A stretch of 10,396 bases of DNA from positions 1 through 10,396 of the forward strand of contig JAGGTC010000206.1 of the NCBI GenBank assembly GCA_021163945.1, in the 5' to 3' direction. The stretch is from Deltaproteobacteria bacterium. Lineage in GTDB: Bacteria; Desulfobacterota; Desulfofervidia; Desulfofervidales; DG-60. The notes beneath the pieces were generated by a model. The model was not told the DNA's origin. It saw only the letters and a list, made by a program, of their open reading frames with translations, and did not search any database. The translations under genes and the position numbers were made by a program. This document shows, piece by piece, positions 1-6,207 of this stretch; position 1 is the first letter of the stretch; every line of letters starts with the position of its first letter.

Positions 1-2
1 GT

Positions 3-59
3 GAAGGCATCAGTCCACCACAGCAAATCAGGCTTATGATATATGGCAGGAGAGCACTT
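3..59 (+). other. Short ubiquitin-like reading frame, truncated at window edge
   Basis: Read from base 3, this stretch gives EGISPPQQIRLMIYGRRAL. It aligns with ubiquitin residues E34 to about L50 if one extra Ile is allowed after the two Gln. The identities are E34, G35, I36, one Pro, Q40, Q41, R42, L43 and G47. The Ile44 position is Met and the Lys48 position is Arg. The frame stays open only to a stop at 93-95, and the resemblance fades at about base 60, where the transposase fragment starts in another frame. It could be the remains of a ubiquitin-like (beta-grasp) gene cut by an insertion, or a coincidence. The N-terminal half, if it exists, lies left of the window. The match is too short to call a gene. 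Confidence 0.2.
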
Positions 60-207
60 AGCCCTCCTGCCTATTGCCTTTCTTATAAGGTATGAGATAG
101 ACGATATAGAAAGGTCTTCATCTCCTAAAAAGCTTTGTTCCTATACAGGCATAGTCCTCCTGGCAAAAACCCAAAAACTGATTTTTACTGAATGCCTCAT
201 TATTTAA
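43..207 (+). pseudogene. IS110-family transposase C-terminal remnant
   Basis: The frame from base 43 to the stop at 205-207 encodes 54 residues. Its centre contains EIDDIER followed by SPKKLCSYTGI. This matches the conserved C-terminal block of IS110/IS116/IS902 transposases (the transposase_20 region, typically EIGDI-RF-SPKKL-SYAGLVPS). The GIG motif that should precede it is degraded, and the sequence after TGIV diverges and stops within 20 residues. The N-terminal DEDD catalytic domain is absent. What remains is therefore a non-functional scar of perhaps 35 recognisable residues. No terminal repeats are expected for this family and none is seen. An 8-base inverted pair, AAAAACTG at 173-180 and CAGTTTTT at 209-216, lies at its end, but its meaning is unclear. 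Confidence 0.6.
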
Positions 208-223
208 ACAGTTTTTTTACCAA

Positions 224-251
224 TTGACATGAGATGGGTAGGTGATACACT
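224..251 (+). promoter_or_regulatory. Candidate sigma-70 promoter for the repair operon
   Basis: A perfect -35 hexamer TTGACA at 224-229 is followed after 16 bases by TACACT at 246-251, which matches four of the six bases of TATAAT. Transcription would begin near 258-259. That is at or beside the ATG at 259, so a message from this promoter would be leaderless or nearly so. The -35 box overlaps the upstream ATG at 229, which argues against 229 as the translation start. The call rests on the sequence match alone. Confidence 0.4.
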
Positions 252-636
252 TAAAGATATGACAGGACTTATTACATTTGAGGAGATAAAGCAGAGGTAT
301 GAAAGTGGTGAGGACCCATTTGCCTTAACCCTAGAAAAGTGGATAAGGATTAAAGAGTTTCTTAATAGGCAAATAAATTACTCAGGGGTTGTTCAGCTAT
401 TTGAGGCAGCTACGATGAAGGTCCCATTTTGTCTTGATTATGCCCCAAATTGCAGTCTTTGCCCCCTAGAGAGGATCTGCCAAGGCCCTTCTACTTATCA
501 ACAAATCTTAAAGCTCCTTTATTACCTCCTAGCTACAGGAATGCCCTTAGAGAAGGAACCACTTATAGAATTAGTAGACAAACTGATTGAGGAGATAAAA
601 GAGGCCCAGATGGAATGGAAAAAGAGACTGGACTAA
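229..636 (+). CDS. Small protein with a C-X6-C-X2-C-X5-C iron-sulfur-like motif, unrecognised family
   Basis: I do not recognise this 135-residue protein as a named family. It is mostly predicted helix around one striking segment, residues 68-84 (CLDYAPNCSLCPLERIC). Its cysteines C68, C75, C78 and C84 have exactly the spacing of the [4Fe-4S] loop of endonuclease III and MutY, and the CSLCPL core is also MutY-like. The rest of a glycosylase is missing: there is no helix-hairpin-helix and no catalytic Lys/Asp context. It is therefore not a truncated Nth or MutY, and metal or cluster binding is inference from spacing. The start is uncertain. ATG 229 has no ribosome binding site and overlaps a -35 box, so ATG 259 (125 residues, beginning MTGLITFEEI) may be the true one. 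Its 3' end overlaps uvrA by 22 bases, implying translational coupling and a possible repair role. Confidence 0.75.
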   Translation: MRWVGDTLKDMTGLITFEEIKQRYESGEDPFALTLEKWIRIKEFLNRQINYSGVVQLFEAATMKVPFCLDYAPNCSLCPLERICQGPSTYQQILKLLYYLLATGMPLEKEPLIELVDKLIEEIKEAQMEWKKRLD

Positions 637-3362
637 ATTGTATTAGGGTCATTGGGGCATCCCAGAACAATTTAAAAAATATAAGCCTTGATTTACCTTT
701 AGGAAGGATCACTGTAATCACAGGGGTAAGTGGTTCGGGAAAGTCAAGCCTTGCCTTTGACACACTCTATGCAGAGGGGCAGAGGAGGTATATTGAGACA
801 TTTTCCCCCTATGCGCGCCAATTCATTGAGCGCATGGATAGGCCCAAGGTAGAACGGATTGAGGGCATTCTGCCAGCCATTGCCATAGACCAAAAAAATC
901 CAGTAAAGACATCCCGCTCTACTGTAGGTACCATGACCGAGATCACAGATTATGTAAAACTCCTATTCTCTCAAATAGCAATACCTTATTGCCAAGGGTG
1001 CAATAGGCCTGTTAGAGAGGATACACCACAAAGTGTATGGGAGGAGATTAGGGATTATTCTGGTAAGAAGGCCATCTTAACATTTCCATATAGGATAGAA
1101 GACCCAAATCTGGCAAGGCAGGCACTGCTGCAGCTAGGATTTGATAGAATAGTAGAGGGTGGGGAGATAATTTATCTAGATGAGGCAAATCTTAGGCCCG
1201 ATGAGGAGATTTATATACTTGTAGATAGATTCCTAATAAAGGAAGAGAATAGAAAGCGCATCCTTGACTCCTTAGAACAGGCATTTAAATTTGGCAAAGG
1301 CCATATTGATATAAATATAGAAGGTAAAAATTTAAAGTTTAGTGATAAACTGCATTGTCCCTATTGCGATCTCTCATATAGAAGGCCCTTTCCAAATCTA
1401 TTCTCCTTTAATAGCCCGCTAGGGGCATGTGATGTATGCCGTGGGTTTGGAAAGATTATTGATATTGATCTAGATTTAGTAATTCCTGATAAAGAAAAAT
1501 CCTTGGCAGAGGGGGCCATCAGGCCCTGGAAGAAAGATACATATGAGTTCTCTGAGCTTATGGATTTTTGTCACAGGCACAGGATACCGGTTGATATCCC
1601 ATTTTCTAGGTTAAAGGAAAGACAAAAGAGGATGATTATAGAAGGTTATGGAGATTATTATGGAATTAAGGGATTTTTTAGGTGGTTAGAGACAAAGAGC
1701 TACAAGATGCATGTAAGGGTATTCCTCTCACGTTACAGGGGTTATTTCACATGTCCTGCCTGTAAGGGGACAAGGTTTAAAAAGGAGGCCTTACTCTACA
1801 GAATAAAGGGGAGAAATATTGCTGAGGTATATGCCCTTAATATCTCTTCTGCATACAAATTTTTTAGGGAATTGGAAGAGGATATAAAAAATAACATGGC
1901 AGCTGAGCTTATTGTTGATGAGATCAAAAGGCGCCTAAGGTATTTAATAGATGTAGGGGTAGGGTATCTCACGTTAGACAGACAATCTCGGACACTCTCA
2001 GGGGGGGAGGTGGCAAGGGTGAGCCTTACAAGGGCACTAGGTGCCTCACTGGTGAACACACTTTATGTCCTGGATGAGCCAAGCATTGGTCTTCATCCAA
2101 GGGATAGTCACCGCCTGGTGGGTATATTAAAGAGGCTATCCGCTGAGAATACTGTCGTGGTTGTTGAACACGATCCAGAGATCATAAAAAATTGTGACTA
2201 TATATTGGATTTGGGCCCAGGGGCAGGTGAGGCCGGGGGGAGGATTATGTACTTTGGGAGGATAGAGGGCATAAAAGATGCAAAAAATTCACTGACTGCA
2301 AAGTATCTTACAGGAAAACTATCTATCCCTGTCCCAAAGAGATATAGGGTACCAAGGTCTTGGTTGTATATAAAGGGGGCAAGGGCACATAACTTAAAGG
2401 ATATTGACTTAAAGATACCACTAAATGTAATGGTCTGTTTGACCGGTGTGTCAGGCTCGGGAAAGAGCACCTTGGCAGAGGAGATTATCTATAAGGGGAT
2501 AAAAAAGGAGAAGGGGCAATTTGTGGGAAGGCCTGGTAAATACAAATCTATTAGTGGCATAGAGGAGATAAAGGATGTCATATTTGTCAATCAAAGCCCT
2601 ATTGGGGAGACCCCAAGGTCAAACCCAGCCACCTATCTAGGTTGTTTTGGCCTGATTAGGGAGGTATTTTCTCAGACGGAGCAGGCAAGGGAACTTGGCT
2701 ATAAGGCAGGGATGTTTTCCTTTAACTGCCCAGGTGGAAGGTGTGAGGCATGCAAGGGGGAGGGGTTTGAGAAGGTAGAGATGCAGTTTTTATCAGATGT
2801 CTATCTAACATGCCCTAAGTGTCAAGGAAAGCGATACAGACCAGAGATTTTGGAGATAAAGTATAATGGGAAAAGCATAGCAGATGTCTTAGAGATGACC
2901 TTTAAAGAGGCGCTTATCTTCTTTTCTGATAAGAAGAAGATTTGTCAATGTTTTAAACCAATCTTTTCTGTAGGACTAGAGTATCTCAGGTTGGGGCAGC
3001 CTATTAACACACTGTCTGGGGGTGAGGCACAGAGGTTAAAACTTTCAAGATATATGGGTATAGAGGATAAAGGGCCATATCTTTTTATATTTGATGAACC
3101 TACTATTGGCCTACACTTTTCTGATATCCAAAAGCTACTTGATGCATTTAATAAACTTATAGAGAATGGTCACTCTTTACTGATCATTGAACACAATTTA
3201 GATGTCATCAAATCAGCAGACTACATAATCGATTTGGGCCCAGAGGGCGGTGATGCCGGAGGTAGGATCATTGCCCAGGGTACGCCAAGAGAGATCGCTA
3301 TGGTGGAAGGCTCTTACACAGGTAGATATCTAAGAAAATACCTAGATGATTGTCTATTATAA
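615..3362 (+). CDS. uvrA: Excinuclease ABC subunit UvrA, divergent subgroup
   Basis: UvrA is the damage-sensing ATPase of nucleotide excision repair. It scans DNA as a dimer and loads UvrB. All core parts are visible in 915 residues (E. coli has 940): Walker A at 37-45 and 611-619 (GVSGSGKS), signatures LSGGE at 461-465 and 800-804, and Walker B LDEPS 486-490 and FDEPT 826-830. Zinc modules are C248/C251/C272/C275 and C710/C713/C733/C736, with a further CxxC at 380/383 and another at 126/129. The segment from about 130 to 240 resembles the UvrB-binding region. Signature blocks such as ETFSPYARQF, AIAIDQKNPVKTSRSTVGT and LGASLVNTLYVLDEPSIGLHPRD differ from classical UvrA (ESLSAYARQF, SIDQKTT). 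They match a second UvrA subgroup found in several Gram-negatives. The start overlaps the upstream gene by 22 bases and the end overlaps ogt by 17. The frame is intact. Confidence 0.96.
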   Translation: MEKETGLNCIRVIGASQNNLKNISLDLPLGRITVITGVSGSGKSSLAFDTLYAEGQRRYIETFSPYARQFIERMDRPKVERIEGILPAIAIDQKNPVKTSRSTVGTMTEITDYVKLLFSQIAIPYCQGCNRPVREDTPQSVWEEIRDYSGKKAILTFPYRIEDPNLARQALLQLGFDRIVEGGEIIYLDEANLRPDEEIYILVDRFLIKEENRKRILDSLEQAFKFGKGHIDINIEGKNLKFSDKLHCPYCDLSYRRPFPNLFSFNSPLGACDVCRGFGKIIDIDLDLVIPDKEKSLAEGAIRPWKKDTYEFSELMDFCHRHRIPVDIPFSRLKERQKRMIIEGYGDYYGIKGFFRWLETKSYKMHVRVFLSRYRGYFTCPACKGTRFKKEALLYRIKGRNIAEVYALNISSAYKFFRELEEDIKNNMAAELIVDEIKRRLRYLIDVGVGYLTLDRQSRTLSGGEVARVSLTRALGASLVNTLYVLDEPSIGLHPRDSHRLVGILKRLSAENTVVVVEHDPEIIKNCDYILDLGPGAGEAGGRIMYFGRIEGIKDAKNSLTAKYLTGKLSIPVPKRYRVPRSWLYIKGARAHNLKDIDLKIPLNVMVCLTGVSGSGKSTLAEEIIYKGIKKEKGQFVGRPGKYKSISGIEEIKDVIFVNQSPIGETPRSNPATYLGCFGLIREVFSQTEQARELGYKAGMFSFNCPGGRCEACKGEGFEKVEMQFLSDVYLTCPKCQGKRYRPEILEIKYNGKSIADVLEMTFKEALIFFSDKKKICQCFKPIFSVGLEYLRLGQPINTLSGGEAQRLKLSRYMGIEDKGPYLFIFDEPTIGLHFSDIQKLLDAFNKLIENGHSLLIIEHNLDVIKSADYIIDLGPEGGDAGGRIIAQGTPREIAMVEGSYTGRYLRKYLDDCLL

Positions 3363-3867
3363 AATATTTTTAACCCATCTGGGTGAATTTTGCCTATTTT
3401 CTACAGAAGATGGCATCTGTGCCCTCTCATTTCCTGATTTTGATTCAAAAAGACTAATTCCAATCTCAAAAATGTACTGCCTTAATCACATTAGAAGGCA
3501 CTTAGGCAAGTTCTCCCTAAAAGAGACAGATAACTTAGGGCCTATAACCGCTCAAATTAGTGCATACCTCAGAGGTAAGAGAAGGTCTTTATCTGCGGCC
3601 TTAAACCCAATAGGCACACCATTTCAAAAGGTAGTCTGGCAGGCAATAAGGAAGATCCCTTATGGAGAGACCATTAGTTATAAAAGATTAGCTATGATGG
3701 TAAATTGTAGAGGGTATCGGGCTGTGGCAAAGGCATGCAGTGCCAATCCACTGCCACTGTTTATACCCTGCCATAGGGTAATAGGAGAGAGGGGATTAGG
3801 CGGTTTTTCACCTGGCCTAAAATGGAAATCCCTTTTGCTCAAATTAGAGGATAAAGATATAAGGTAA
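3346..3867 (+). CDS. ogt: Methylated-DNA-[protein]-cysteine S-methyltransferase (O6-alkylguanine repair)
   Basis: This protein removes alkyl groups from O6 of guanine in DNA in one irreversible, suicidal transfer to its own cysteine. The 173 residues fit the Ogt/MGMT family. The C-terminal domain has TPFQKVVW at 91-98, IPYGETISY at 104-112, RAVAKACSANP at 125-135 (R125 is the likely arginine finger), and the active site IPCHRV at 140-145 with acceptor C142. LGGFSPGLKWKSLLL closes the domain. The acceptor Cys is present, so this is an enzyme rather than an alkyltransferase-like protein, where Trp replaces Cys. The N-terminal domain is short and divergent. It starts inside the last codons of uvrA (17-base overlap) without a clear ribosome binding site, which suggests translational coupling. 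An Ada-type regulatory domain is absent. Confidence 0.95.
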   Translation: MIVYYKIFLTHLGEFCLFSTEDGICALSFPDFDSKRLIPISKMYCLNHIRRHLGKFSLKETDNLGPITAQISAYLRGKRRSLSAALNPIGTPFQKVVWQAIRKIPYGETISYKRLAMMVNCRGYRAVAKACSANPLPLFIPCHRVIGERGLGGFSPGLKWKSLLLKLEDKDIR

Positions 3868-3875
3868 AGTCTAAT

Positions 3876-4175
3876 TTATACAGGTTTTATTTCAATCTCA
3901 AAGATTACTGTCCCACCACCTGTATATTTGCATGGATCAAGGCATTGGACATATGCCTTATCCCCCTCCCTGGCAAGCCCAATCTCCTTTGGGTCTATAC
4001 CATGGCTTAATGCCACATGATAGGGCATGATAGCCGATAAGGAATGCATACAGATAGTACATGATCTTTTAGGGTTAATCTTATAACCCCCTTCTAAGAC
4101 AAAGGTATCTCCCACCTTATAGACTGGACAATATCCTATGATCTCTTTAACCCTGACCACCAAATCTATTAACAT
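3876..4175 (-). CDS. TIGR04076 family cysteine-rich protein
   Basis: This 99-residue cytoplasmic protein has the pattern of the TIGR04076 family, whose function is unknown. An N-terminal V-V-V-K strand is followed by C16 in a GYCPVYKVGD turn, then C39 and C42 (SCTIC) before an SLSAIMPYHVAL helix. The C-terminal VQCLDPC...GGGTVIFEI strand carries C78 and C82. Five cysteines in so small a protein suggest metal or cluster binding or redox function, but no ligand set is proven here. There is no signal peptide or membrane segment. Its stop lies 8 bases from that of ogt (tail to tail), and its start faces dnaK across about 100 bases. The ribosome binding site is weak (GGTAG, 9 bases upstream). It is probably a single-gene transcript. 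Confidence 0.8.
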   Translation of the reverse strand: MLIDLVVRVKEIIGYCPVYKVGDTFVLEGGYKINPKRSCTICMHSLSAIMPYHVALSHGIDPKEIGLAREGDKAYVQCLDPCKYTGGGTVIFEIEIKPV

Positions 4176-4277
4176 AACGCTAATCTACCATTTAAAAGGC
4201 AAAGAGGCAACCCCTTGCCAATTATAATGTACATGCTTATCTAATATACAAGATTTTTTTACCTTAAGGAGGATAAA
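4176..4277. promoter_or_regulatory. Divergent control region between the TIGR04076 gene and dnaK
   Basis: This 102-base AT-rich spacer serves both directions. ATTATAAT at 4221-4228 contains TATAAT on both strands (4223-4228 forward, 4221-4226 reverse), so it could be a shared -10 element. No convincing -35 sits at the right distance on either strand. An imperfect inverted repeat, GGCAA at 4198-4202 with TTGCC at 4215-4219, flanks the CCCC at 4211-4214 and could be an operator. The 8-base palindrome ATGTACAT lies at 4227-4234. I see no CIRCE element (TTAGCACTC-N9-GAGTGCTAA) and no matching pair of sigma-32 boxes, so the heat-shock control of this dnaK is not evident. The AAGGAGG at 4266-4272 is a strong ribosome binding site that fixes the dnaK start. 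Confidence 0.4.
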
Positions 4278-6170
4278 ATGGCAAAGGCAGTAGGAATCGA
4301 TTTAGGCACAACAAACTCTGTTATTTCTGTAATCGAGGGAGGAAAGCCTAAGGTTATCTACAATGCAGAAGGGGCAAGGCTTACTCCATCAGTAGTAGCA
4401 TTTACAAAGGATGGCCAGCGTTTGGTGGGGCAAGTAGCAAAACGCCAGGCCATTCTTAACCCAGAGAGGACAGTCTATTCTGCCAAGAGATTTATTGGAC
4501 GCCGCTGGGGAGAGGTAGACCAAGAGATGAAGATTGTCTCTTACAAGGTAGTAAGAGGGCCAAATGATACTGTTAGGTTTCAAATAGATGGTAAACTCTA
4601 TGCGCCAGAAGAGATCTCTGCCATGGTCTTGCGTAAAATGGTTGATGATGCCTCTGCCCACTTGGGGGAGAAGATAAAGGATGTAGTCATTACTGTGCCT
4701 GCATATTTTAATGATGCACAAAGGCAGGCCACAAAGGATGCCGGAAAGATTGCAGGTCTAAATGTATTAAGGATCATCAATGAACCTACAGCTGCGGCCT
4801 TGGCCTATGGCGTTGACCGCCAGAAGAATGAAAAGATCTTGGTCTTTGACCTAGGTGGGGGTACCTTTGATGTCTCTGTTTTAGAGGTAGGGGAAGGGGT
4901 ATGTGAGGTCTTGGCTACTTCAGGGGATACACACTTGGGAGGTGATGACTTTGACAAACGCATCGTAGACTGGCTGGCTGACGAATTTAAGAAGGAATAT
5001 GGAATTGATTTGAGGCAGGACCGTCAGGCACTACAACGCCTTTATGAGGCAGCAGAAAAGGCAAAGTGTGAACTTTCCTCTGTCTTAGAGACAGAGATAA
5101 ATCTTCCCTTTATTACAGCTGATGCCACTGGTCCAAAACACCTACAGATGAAGCTGACCAGGGCAAAATTTGAGCAGTTAACAGCCGATCTGGTTCAGAG
5201 GTGTCTTGGTCCAGTAAGACAGGCCATGTCTGATGCCAAGCTATCTCCACAGGACATCCACGAAATCCTATTAGTAGGAGGCAGCACACGCATCCCGGCC
5301 GTCCAAAATTTAATAAGGGATTTCTTCAAAAAAGAGCCCAGTAAGACTATTAATCCAGATGAGGCAGTTGCCCTAGGTGCAGCTACCCAGGCAGGTATTA
5401 TACAAGGTGAGGTAAAGGAGGTAGTATTGCTAGACGTTACTCCCCTCTCTTTGGGTGTGGAGACACTAGGGGGTGTAATGACCAAGATAATCGAAAGAAA
5501 TACTACTATCCCTGTAAAGCGCAGCCAGATCTTTACTACAGCCGAGGACAATCAAACAGCAGTAGACATCGTGGTACTTCAAGGAGAAAGGCCAATGGCT
5601 GCAGACAATCGACTCTTGGGGAGGTTTAGGTTAGAGGGGATAAGATTTGCACCTCGTGGCGTCCCACGTATTGAGGTTACATTTGATATTGATGTAAATG
5701 GGATCTTGAATGTTACTGCCAAGGATTTGGACACGCAAAAGGAACAAAAGATTACCATTACTGGCGCCTCTACTTTGGATAAGAGCGAGGTTGAGCGTAT
5801 GGTAAAAGAGGCAGAGATGCATGCCGAAGAGGATAGAAGGCGCAAAGAGGAAATAGAAATAAGGAATCAGGCAGATAATCTCTCTTACCAGGTGGAAAAG
5901 ACTATTAAGGAACTGGGGGATAGGGCCCCTGCTGCTGAGAAGGCCCGCTGTGAGCAACTTATTCAAGATATAAGACAGGCCATTAAAGAAAATGCACCCA
6001 TTGACCGCATTAAGACATTGATGAATGATCTTCAGCAGGCTGCCTACACACTTAGTTCTCAGGCCTATCAACAGGCTACGGGTACAGCCGGACCTGGTCC
6101 TACAGCAGGACCTAGTCCAGGAAAGGATAAGGAAGATGTGATTGATGCGGAATATAAAGAGACAAGTTAA
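4278..6170 (+). CDS. dnaK: Molecular chaperone DnaK (Hsp70)
   Basis: DnaK is the cytosolic ATP-dependent chaperone that binds exposed hydrophobic segments, working with DnaJ and GrpE. The protein has 630 residues (E. coli has 638). Nucleotide-binding motifs are DLGTTNS 8-14, K71 in SAKRFIG, NEPTAAALAYG 168-178, DLGGGTFD 191-198 and LVGGSTRIP 332-340. The interdomain linker is VVLLDV 382-387, leading into TPLSLGVETLGG. The substrate domain includes DVNGILNVTAKD 472-483, and the helical lid follows. The tail ends DVIDAEY plus a few residues, matching the usual EEVD-like bacterial C-terminus. The Gram-negative type insertion near residues 75-100 is present. AAGGAGG sits five bases before the ATG. 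No grpE or dnaJ is adjacent. The gene appears monocistronic, closed by the hairpin at 6176-6207. Confidence 0.98.
   Translation: MAKAVGIDLGTTNSVISVIEGGKPKVIYNAEGARLTPSVVAFTKDGQRLVGQVAKRQAILNPERTVYSAKRFIGRRWGEVDQEMKIVSYKVVRGPNDTVRFQIDGKLYAPEEISAMVLRKMVDDASAHLGEKIKDVVITVPAYFNDAQRQATKDAGKIAGLNVLRIINEPTAAALAYGVDRQKNEKILVFDLGGGTFDVSVLEVGEGVCEVLATSGDTHLGGDDFDKRIVDWLADEFKKEYGIDLRQDRQALQRLYEAAEKAKCELSSVLETEINLPFITADATGPKHLQMKLTRAKFEQLTADLVQRCLGPVRQAMSDAKLSPQDIHEILLVGGSTRIPAVQNLIRDFFKKEPSKTINPDEAVALGAATQAGIIQGEVKEVVLLDVTPLSLGVETLGGVMTKIIERNTTIPVKRSQIFTTAEDNQTAVDIVVLQGERPMAADNRLLGRFRLEGIRFAPRGVPRIEVTFDIDVNGILNVTAKDLDTQKEQKITITGASTLDKSEVERMVKEAEMHAEEDRRRKEEIEIRNQADNLSYQVEKTIKELGDRAPAAEKARCEQLIQDIRQAIKENAPIDRIKTLMNDLQQAAYTLSSQAYQQATGTAGPGPTAGPSPGKDKEDVIDAEYKETS
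6084..6118 (+). repeat. Two-copy 18-base tandem repeat in the dnaK tail
   Basis: ACAGCCGGACCTGGTCC at 6084-6100 and ACAGCAGGACCTAGTCC at 6102-6118 differ at two positions and are offset by 18 bases. In frame they encode TAGPGP followed by TAGPSP (DnaK residues 603-614), in the disordered Gly/Pro linker between the lid and the conserved C-terminal tail. Length variation here is common in DnaK and probably neutral. Confidence 0.7.
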
Positions 6171-6175
6171 TCAAA

Positions 6176-6207
6176 GGCTACAGGCCAAAAATTCAAGGCC
6201 TGTGGCC
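6176..6207. terminator. Bidirectional hairpin between dnaK and the usp gene
   Basis: GGCTACAGGCC (6176-6186) pairs with GGCCTGTGGCC (6197-6207), giving an 11-base-pair stem (one U-G wobble) around a 10-base loop. It begins five bases after the dnaK stop, and its last base falls in the usp stop codon. No long U tract follows on the plus strand. On the minus strand the stem is followed by a short T-rich stretch. It plausibly ends both convergent transcripts, though the weak U tracts leave its efficiency open. Confidence 0.65.

Noticed and set aside
173..216. Terminator formed by AAAAACTG and CAGTTTTT
   Set aside because: The arms are 8 bases, AT-rich and separated by 28 bases, giving a weak structure. 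It ends in a T run but is not convincing as an intrinsic terminator.
229..636. Truncated endonuclease III or MutY
   Set aside because: Only the cysteine loop matches. There is no helix-hairpin-helix and no catalytic Lys/Asp region, and the loop is central rather than C-terminal to a glycosylase domain.
3346..3867. Alkyltransferase-like (ATL) protein
   Set aside because: The active-site motif is PCHRV with the acceptor Cys present; ATL proteins carry Trp or another residue there.
4198..4219. Sigma-32 promoter or CIRCE operator for dnaK
   Set aside because: CCCC at 4211-4214 resembles part of a sigma-32 -10 box, but no CTTGAA lies 13-17 bases upstream. The inverted repeat has neither the sequence nor the spacing of CIRCE.
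5631..6071. A 146-residue minus-strand open frame opposite the 3' part of dnaK
   Set aside because: It lies entirely antisense to conserved DnaK sequence and has no recognisable motif or ribosome binding site, so it is a shadow of codon composition. The same applies to the other antisense frames inside dnaK, uvrA, tsaD and rsmA.
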